Source: Burkholderia sp. TSV86 (lineage in GTDB: Bacteria > Pseudomonadota > Gammaproteobacteria > Burkholderiales > Burkholderiaceae). Taken from it: a stretch of DNA of 64,000 nucleotides. This document shows, one piece after another, positions 59,028-64,000 of this stretch. Under the pieces are notes generated by a model, which searched no databases, was not told the origin of the DNA, and was given only the letters and a program-made list of their open reading frames with translations. Position 1 is the first letter of the stretch. Each line of letters begins with the position of its first letter. The position numbers and the translations under genes were made by a program. Location of the stretch: contig NZ_LOWB01000075.1 of NCBI RefSeq assembly GCF_001522865.1, forward strand, positions 62,001-126,000. The letters run 5' to 3'.

Positions 59028-59570
59028 ATGGCCAAACTTCTGACCGACCTCGAATTCCAACGTTTCTCCGAACTCCAGCAGAAGCAGGCGAGCTTCACGA
59101 TCACCGCCGAAGAAGCCGACGAGCTGCGCGATATCGTCGCGCGCGCGCAAAAAAAGCGTGACGACCGCGCGTGCGCCATGCAGACCATCGAAGACTACAT
59201 CGCGCAATTCGACATCACGCCAGACGAGCTGTTTTCGCCCGACCAGATCGGCGAGGCGGCACGGACGTATGGGCTGATTCCGGCCGGCAAGAAAGAGCGC
59301 TCGCTGCCGCCGTCGATCACGTTCAACGGCAAACCATATCAATGGATGAAGACGTTGCCGGACGAAGTGCGGCAACCGCTGTTCGACACATTCAAGGCCG
59401 GCGAATCGATCAAGCGCTTCCTCGCGATGCCCAAGGATACGGCCCGCTGCGCGCTGACCGTCGCGCGCCTCGAACGTGAGACGGGCGCGGTCTATCCGGA
59501 TGCACTGCTCGATGAACTCGCGATATCGCGCATGCAAGTGGAAGAAGCCGCGGCAAAGCTCGCGGCCTGA
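59028..59570 (+). CDS. 180-aa protein with H-NS-reminiscent central helix, function unknown
   Basis: 180 residues from the ATG at 59028. The N-terminal 70 residues are strongly helical and probably a coiled coil (EFQRFSELQQKQASFTITAEEADELRDIV). The phrase TIEDYIAQFDITPDELF closely echoes the linker region of H-NS proteins, including the H-NS at 62545 (KIEEYDITPEELGF). The C-terminal part (PSITFNGKPYQWMKTLPDEVR) lacks the GRGRxPxW DNA-binding motif. It could be an H-NS modulator lacking a DNA-binding end, or the similarity could be chance. A 30-bp palindrome follows the gene. Confidence 0.75.
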   Translation: MAKLLTDLEFQRFSELQQKQASFTITAEEADELRDIVARAQKKRDDRACAMQTIEDYIAQFDITPDELFSPDQIGEAARTYGLIPAGKKERSLPPSITFNGKPYQWMKTLPDEVRQPLFDTFKAGESIKRFLAMPKDTARCALTVARLERETGAVYPDALLDELAISRMQVEEAAAKLAA

Positions 59571-59603
59571 AACCGTCCGCGCGCAAGTTCGCGCTAGATC
59601 GGC

Positions 59604-59633
59604 CCGAGCGTGCCTGGCGCCAGGCACGCTCGG
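59604..59633. terminator. Perfect 30-bp palindrome between convergent genes
   Basis: The left arm CCGAGCGTGCCTGGC (59604-59618) is followed without a gap by its exact reverse complement (59619-59633). It lies 34 bases after the plus-strand stop at 59570 and 143 bases beyond the minus-strand gene ending at 59777. It can form a strong hairpin in either transcript, so a bidirectional terminator is likely, although no T-run follows on either side. Confidence 0.65.
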
Positions 59634-59776
59634 CAGATACGCCGAGCGGCTCGCCAATGTCGCATCGCGCAAGCTCACGCAAGCCTCGGCGAGCCGATAT
59701 TTCAAGCATTCCGAATCCTCCCGTAAAGCCTCACCTTCGCTTGCCTGCCGCTCCCGCAAACCCTCACCGTTAGCGA

Positions 59777-62134
59777 TCAAACCGGCTGCAGCTTCAACCG
59801 AAGGCCCACGACTCCCGGCTCTCCCGTCGCCGCGACGGTGAATCCGCTGTGCTTGGCCAATGCGATCATCGCCGCGTTCTCGCGCAATGCCTCGCCAACC
59901 ATCCACGCGGTGCCGCGCGAGCGCGCGTAGTCGATAATGCATGAGAGGAGCAGCCGCCCGAGCCCCTTGCCCTTCTGATCCGGACGCACCGCGATCGCGA
60001 ATTCCGTTGTTTCGTTATCCGGATCAGTAACGGCGCGCACGACGCCAAGCGTCATCGTATGGCCGTGCGATCCATGGGTTGTCGCGATCAGCGCCATCTC
60101 ACGGTCGTAATCGATCTGCGTCATGCGCGCGATTTGAGAATGATCGAAATCACGCACCGCGCCGAAAAAGCGCATCCGCAAATCGTCCGGCGTCATCGCA
60201 CTCAGCAATTCACGATGCGCGGCCTCGTCTTCCGGACGAATCGGCCGCACCGTCAAACGCTCGCCGCGCCAATCGATCTGCTGCTCCAGATAGCGCGGAT
60301 ATGGGACGATCGCGAGCCGGCTGCGCCCCTTCGCGAACCCGATACGCGGACCGAGCGCGACGACGCGCTCGCTCAGAACCCGTAACACGAGCGTCATCCG
60401 CACGACTTCCCGCACCTCGCACACTGCTTGTGACAGTGCCGTCAGCGCGTGAAGCAGCGGCTGTGCCGGCGCGCGGTGCGCATATGGCGAACGCGCGACC
60501 ACCGCTCGCGCGAGCACGGTATTGAACGGCGGCAGCCCATACACGACGAACGGCGCGCGCATGCTGTCCACCGCCGGCACCGAATAGCGGAATACCGGCC
60601 CGAAATTCGGATCGTCGTACAGATCGACCGTGATGTCGACAATCGAGTCGCCGTCATGCGCATCACTCGCGCGCTCGATGCCGAAGCGGGCAAGCCAGTC
60701 GAGTGCCGCATCGTCTTCGAGCGAGTCGCGCCCCTGCGCCAGCGCCATGGACGCGACTTGCTGCGCGGCGGTGACCGATGCCGGCGGCTGCGGCGGCATT
60801 CCCTCCGGGGTTTGCATCAGCAATTCGCGGCCAAGCTGATAGTCGACAAGGCGCGCATGTGCACGCGCGAGCCGCTGCGGCGTCGTATGCACTGGAATGC
60901 CGTGCTCGTGCAACGCATCGCGCGTCGGTGCATCGAGACCGCCCAGAAAGCACGCGAGCATCCCATGGTGCGCGAACTGGCGCGAACGGATCAGCACGTT
61001 CGCCACATCGCGCGCGGGCGCGCTATGCGACGTCGCGTGAACGACGAATACCGCCCCCGTTTGCGGATGCTGCGCGAGTGCTTTCAATGCCGCCTCGAAA
61101 TGTTCCGGGCGCGCATCGTCGCCGAGTAGCAACGGATTGCGCGCGGCGATGCTCGCGGGCAATGCACGGCCCACGTCGTCGAGCGCGGCGGGCGGCCAAT
61201 GCGCAAGCGTTTCGCCTGCCGCCGACAGCGCATCGACCGCGAGCTTCGCGACACCGGTATCGCTCGTGACGAGCGATACCGTGCCGCCCGCAACCGCACG
61301 GCCGACGCCGAGCGTCTCGATTTCATCGAGAAGATCGTCGAACGCGTCGACGCGCACGATCCCTGCCCGCTGGAACGCGGCGGTATAAAGCAGATCACCC
61401 GAATCGCCGCGCCCGGTTCGCAACGCAAGCACCGGTTTGTTGCGCGCCGCCGCGCGCGCAGCCGACATGAACTTGCGCGCGGATTTCACTGTATCGAGTT
61501 CGAGCAGGATCGCGCGCGTTGCGGTGTCGCTCGCCAGATAATCGAGCACGTCGGCGGCATCGACATCCGCTTCGGCGCCCAGCGCGAACGCATGCGAGAA
61601 ACCCAGCCCGCGCGCATGCGCCCAGCCGAGCACGGCGTTGGTCAGCGCATTCGATTGAGACACCCATGCGACTGCGCCCGCTTTCGCGATACACGCGGGC
61701 GCGCCGAAGTGCACGTTCAACGCTGGCGACACCACCCCCAGACTGCCCGGCCCGACGATTCGCAGCAGATGCGGCTTCGCCGCGGCGAGTGCGCGCCCCA
61801 GCGCGCCGCGGTCGGCATTCGAACGAACTTCGCCGACGATGACGGCTGCCCGAACACCGAGACCGCCAAGCTTACGCACGATGCCCGGCCAGGTGGCGGG
61901 CGGCGTGCAGATGAGCGCCACCGACGGTGCGCCCGGCAGATGCTCGACGTGCGTATAGACTTTGTATCCGTTCAGTTCTCCATACTTTGGATTGACGGGC
62001 CAGATTGGGCCATCGAACCGGCCGTCGAGCACACATGCCCAAACCATTGCGCCGATGCTGCCTGGACGCGCTGACGCACCAACCACGGCAACGGAAGCCG
62101 GCCGGAACAAAGCATCGAGATTACGAACGGTCAC
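59777..62134 (-). CDS. Pat-like protein: CoA-binding/succinyl-CoA ligase-like fused to GNAT
   Basis: 785 residues from the GTG at 62134, chosen because TGAGG lies five bases ahead; another GTG at 62167 is in frame. The N-terminal CoA-binding Rossmann part (LFRPASVAVVGASARPGSIG) and the succinyl-CoA-ligase-like part are followed by a shortened, degenerate ATP-grasp region. The C-terminal GNAT domain is complete, with the acetyl-CoA loop RPDQKGKGLGRLL. The layout matches Pat/YfiQ protein lysine acetyltransferases, which regulate acetyl-CoA synthetase, but it is about 100 residues shorter than the Salmonella enzyme as I remember it. Confidence 0.88.
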   Translation of the reverse strand: MTVRNLDALFRPASVAVVGASARPGSIGAMVWACVLDGRFDGPIWPVNPKYGELNGYKVYTHVEHLPGAPSVALICTPPATWPGIVRKLGGLGVRAAVIVGEVRSNADRGALGRALAAAKPHLLRIVGPGSLGVVSPALNVHFGAPACIAKAGAVAWVSQSNALTNAVLGWAHARGLGFSHAFALGAEADVDAADVLDYLASDTATRAILLELDTVKSARKFMSAARAAARNKPVLALRTGRGDSGDLLYTAAFQRAGIVRVDAFDDLLDEIETLGVGRAVAGGTVSLVTSDTGVAKLAVDALSAAGETLAHWPPAALDDVGRALPASIAARNPLLLGDDARPEHFEAALKALAQHPQTGAVFVVHATSHSAPARDVANVLIRSRQFAHHGMLACFLGGLDAPTRDALHEHGIPVHTTPQRLARAHARLVDYQLGRELLMQTPEGMPPQPPASVTAAQQVASMALAQGRDSLEDDAALDWLARFGIERASDAHDGDSIVDITVDLYDDPNFGPVFRYSVPAVDSMRAPFVVYGLPPFNTVLARAVVARSPYAHRAPAQPLLHALTALSQAVCEVREVVRMTLVLRVLSERVVALGPRIGFAKGRSRLAIVPYPRYLEQQIDWRGERLTVRPIRPEDEAAHRELLSAMTPDDLRMRFFGAVRDFDHSQIARMTQIDYDREMALIATTHGSHGHTMTLGVVRAVTDPDNETTEFAIAVRPDQKGKGLGRLLLSCIIDYARSRGTAWMVGEALRENAAMIALAKHSGFTVAATGEPGVVGLRLKLQPV

Positions 62135-62334
62135 GGCAACCTCACTGAAAAATTGGATGGCGATCACACAGGCAACAAGGAGACGTCACCCATAAATTCA
62201 CACAATTTCCGTACAGATTAGGTGAAGCGGCGAACATTACCCGTTCGCCAACCAATTTAATTGACGATGCTCAGAAGACCCGCTGCGCCGCCAATGACGC
62301 AACGCGAACGATCGCAGCAGCCGCGGGATCGCTG

Positions 62335-62548
62335 AAGGTGAGAATTTTCGGGAAACAAGGTGAGCGTTTTCGGGATCAGGTAAAACACGCGATAAACCCC
62401 CCGCGAATTACCCAGGCTGACACAGTGTAATCCGCCCGAAAATACCGTAAATCAAGCCTTTTACATGCCCAAAACAAAACGGTGCGAACGGCAGGTCTGC
62501 CGTTCGCACCGTTTTCAAGGCGCCAAAGGTGAGCGTTTGCGGGATCAG
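62335..62548. repeat. Direct repeats resembling an insertion-sequence end
   Basis: Two 23-base direct repeats, AAGGTGAGCGTTT(T/G)CGGGATCAG, lie at 62357-62380 and 62526-62548. A diverged copy (AAGGTGAGAATTTTCGGGAA) lies at 62335-62354. Multiple short terminal repeats of this look recall IS21-family ends. No transposase gene is present, so this would be a remnant. The last copy runs into the 3' end of the H-NS gene and contributes its stop codon. Confidence 0.55.
62476..62515 (-). terminator. Intrinsic terminator of the H-NS gene
   Basis: A perfect 19-bp stem (62476-62494 with 62497-62515, core GGTGCGAACGGCAG) closes on a two-base spacer. Read on the minus strand it lies 30 bases after the H-NS stop and the stem ends in TTTT followed by GTTTT. 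This is a very strong hairpin terminator. The stem would also work for plus-strand transcripts. Confidence 0.85.
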
Positions 62549-62835
62549 TCCTTAATCAGAAAACGATTGCGATTCTTGCCGAGCCACGCCGGCGCGCGAC
62601 CGCGGCCGCTCCACGTTTCGCCCGTCTTAGGATTGAGATACTTCGGCGGCAGCGCCCGTTTAGGCTTCGCGGTGGTCTTCAGGCTTTTAAACCCCAACTC
62701 TTCCGGCGTGATGTCATATTCCTCGATCTTCGCCCGAATTTCCGCAATCGCATCAGTGATCGCTTTTTCGCGCTCCTTGTCGATTTTCTGCTGAAGTTTT
62801 TCGAGCTGGACGGTCAGTTGCCTATAGGTCGCCAT
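62545..62835 (-). CDS. H-NS-family nucleoid protein
   Basis: 96 residues from the ATG at 62835. The N-terminal oligomerisation helix (QLTVQLEKLQQKIDKEREKAITDAIAEIRAKI) is followed by the beta-proteobacterial linker EEYDITPEELGF. The C-terminal DNA-binding domain has YLNPKTGETWSGRGRAPAWLGKNRNRFL, with the AT-hook-like GRGRAPAW that silences A/T-rich acquired DNA. The protein ends FLIKD, two residues past the usual FLI, because its stop lies in a repeat element. A strong terminator follows. Confidence 0.95.
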   Translation of the reverse strand: MATYRQLTVQLEKLQQKIDKEREKAITDAIAEIRAKIEEYDITPEELGFKSLKTTAKPKRALPPKYLNPKTGETWSGRGRAPAWLGKNRNRFLIKD

Positions 62836-62933
62836 ATGAATGATGCTCCGTGTCGTTATTGGATCGAAGTATATGAATCAATTCTGGTCAATCAAACATT
62901 TTCCGCTTGGCTTTCATATCCCGCAAACGGAGC

Positions 62934-63221
62934 TCAATAGCCTCTTCCCGCCTTGCACGCGAAGAGAAGGTTGCGCACACCGTTATCGACCGATTGCTGG
63001 ATTGTATCGAAGTCACCGCCGCACATGCCTCGCGCATTCTGGATGCAAGTCTCCCACGGGCCGCCCGCCGGACACTGGACCATCGTGGTCGAACGCCCAT
63101 CGGATGTGAACAATGGCGCACTGCCTCCGCAGCCAGAAAGCCCTGCCATTAAAGCAATCAAACAAACCATCCGCAAGAACGCGCCGTATCGCCGCGGCGC
63201 TGGCACACCCGTCTGTTTCAT
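62934..63221 (-). CDS. Small lipoprotein of unknown function
   Basis: 95 residues from the ATG at 63221. The basic start, the hydrophobic stretch MVCLIALMAG and the lipobox LSGC (Cys31) make a clear lipoprotein signal. The mature part is short and contains four further cysteines (QCPAG, ETCIQ, MCGGD, FACKAG), probably two disulfides. I do not recognise the family. It lies upstream of the H-NS gene on the same strand but is likely a separate unit. Confidence 0.75.
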   Translation of the reverse strand: MKQTGVPAPRRYGAFLRMVCLIALMAGLSGCGGSAPLFTSDGRSTTMVQCPAGGPWETCIQNARGMCGGDFDTIQQSVDNGVRNLLFACKAGRGY

Positions 63222-63841
63222 GAATCGGCCTATCGCTCAACATTCTTCTTGGACGACGCGAGTATATGCCATGCAACGCGGCAATGGGACACTCAGCGCC
63301 CCGCGCGGCTTGCACGAAGGGCATCGGCACGAATCGTCTGCAAGCCAAACGAATGTCCGGCCCAACCCGGGCGGTGTATCGAGCCGGCCGCCATCCGTTG
63401 CGATTGAACCACACGGCCGTCGATCTTTCGCCATCGGCAAAACAATGCTGCATCGTAATCCAATTGCTCGCAGCGAATAAAGTCACTTTGCCCATCAATC
63501 GCTTTTTTCCAACTTTTTCACAATCGGATTGTCATATAAATAGCAAATCGGCTTGCAGATGCGATGCAGCGAGCCAGACAATCGCGCCAAGTTCAGTTCG
63601 CTTAAGCGCGTTATCCGTCATTTTGACCGAGGATCATCAACAGTCCGAAGGGAACCGGACAATCGGCAATTGAATTGGCCCGTGCGAAAACGGTTCGCCG
63701 CCACCGCGTCTATCCATTCGCTTTACACGGCGAATCGGTCAATGATTGGGCTCACCCGCTTTCATCGCGATGACCAATGCCTCCGGCAGACGACGCGCGC
63801 ACGCGGGCACGCCGATCCGTCTGTCGTTCGTCTCGCGCACA
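63222..63841. other. Intergenic region without a recognised gene
   Basis: 620 bases between the small lipoprotein and the regulator fragment at the right edge. It is relatively A/T-rich around 63480-63560. Several open frames exist on both strands, but none has a ribosome binding site with a plausible product. I see no RNA gene or clear hairpin. Confidence 0.45.
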
Positions 63842-64000
63842 TCAGGTGCCAATGCCGAGCGCCGCAAGCTTTTTGTAGAACGTCGCGCGTCCGATGCCGA
63901 TCCGCGCGGCAGCCTCGGTCACCTTGCCGCCAGACGCCGCGAGCGCATCGAGCAGAAAGCGGCGCTCCCATGCGGCGAATGCGTCGGCGTACAACGTCGC
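63842..64000 (-). CDS. C-terminal fragment of a Fis-type (sigma-54 activator-like) regulator
   Basis: The gene runs off the right edge; 52 C-terminal residues are visible, ending TGA at 63842. They form a Fis-type helix-turn-helix: WERRFLLDALAASGGKVTEAAARIGIGRATFYKKL. This ending is typical of NtrC-family sigma-54-dependent activators and of short Fis-like proteins. The rest of the protein is outside the window, so the sensor type is unknown. Confidence 0.8.
   Translation of the reverse strand, partial: ATLYADAFAAWERRFLLDALAASGGKVTEAAARIGIGRATFYKKLAALGIGT

Noticed and set aside
63013-63498. A 160-codon minus-strand frame overlapping the lipoprotein gene
   Set aside because: It is in another frame of the lipoprotein and its upstream region; the lipoprotein has a clear signal and lipobox, this has neither.

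Overview
The window looks like a high-GC betaproteobacterial chromosome segment, most likely Burkholderia and plausibly the B. pseudomallei/thailandensis group on a secondary replicon. This is inferred from the strong third-position GC bias, the AcnD/PrpF form of the methylcitrate operon next to PrpR, a short beta-proteobacterial H-NS protein and several Burkholderia-type hypothetical proteins. No search was possible, so the genus is an inference.

Positions 1-21,700 hold ordinary housekeeping and accessory genes: an iron-containing alcohol dehydrogenase with a candidate sigma-54 promoter, a divergent SDR/XRE-regulator pair with a palindromic intergenic region, a giant AsmA-like DUF748 protein, a DUF1254 lipoprotein, an LprI-like protein, a two-HMA copper ATPase behind a textbook CueR-type promoter, a decayed DUF4087 pseudogene, a GNAT enzyme, a 51-aa small protein under tandem palindromes, an Ala-rich membrane protein, an MgtC-family protein, an AGE-family epimerase, a chemoreceptor and a hotdog thioesterase. 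Positions 21,900-30,490 are the propionate (2-methylcitrate) operon prpB-prpC-acnD-prpF, read leftwards from a GG-N10-GC sigma-54 promoter, with the sigma-54 activator prpR divergent.

Positions 37,225-56,181 are the most interesting part: a minus-strand nonribosomal peptide cluster. In transcription order it has an MbtH protein, an MFS exporter, NRPS C-A-T-C, an aromatic amino acid hydroxylase, an Fe(II)/2-oxoglutarate dioxygenase, NRPS A-T-C (specificity residues matching the threonine code at all nine pocket positions), a DUF2087 protein, a stand-alone adenylation enzyme, NRPS C-A-T (pocket resembling lysine-type codes), a B12-binding radical SAM enzyme and a free carrier protein. No thioesterase or reductase release domain is visible. 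The set suggests a short peptide built from Thr, a lysine-type residue (possibly hydroxylated before loading), and one or more further residues, perhaps a hydroxylated aromatic one, with a radical SAM tailoring step. I do not recognise it as any named Burkholderia pathway. A methyltransferase (30,663-31,487), an acyl-CoA ligase, a metY homologue and an Nramp transporter lie between prpR and the cluster; whether they belong to it is open.

Positions 56,200-64,000 return to ordinary genes: an A/T-rich junction, an FAH-family hydrolase divergent from an IclR regulator, a small H-NS-reminiscent protein, a Pat-like GNAT fusion, an H-NS protein with its terminator beside direct repeats that look like an insertion-sequence end, a small lipoprotein, and the C-terminus of a Fis-type regulator at the right edge.
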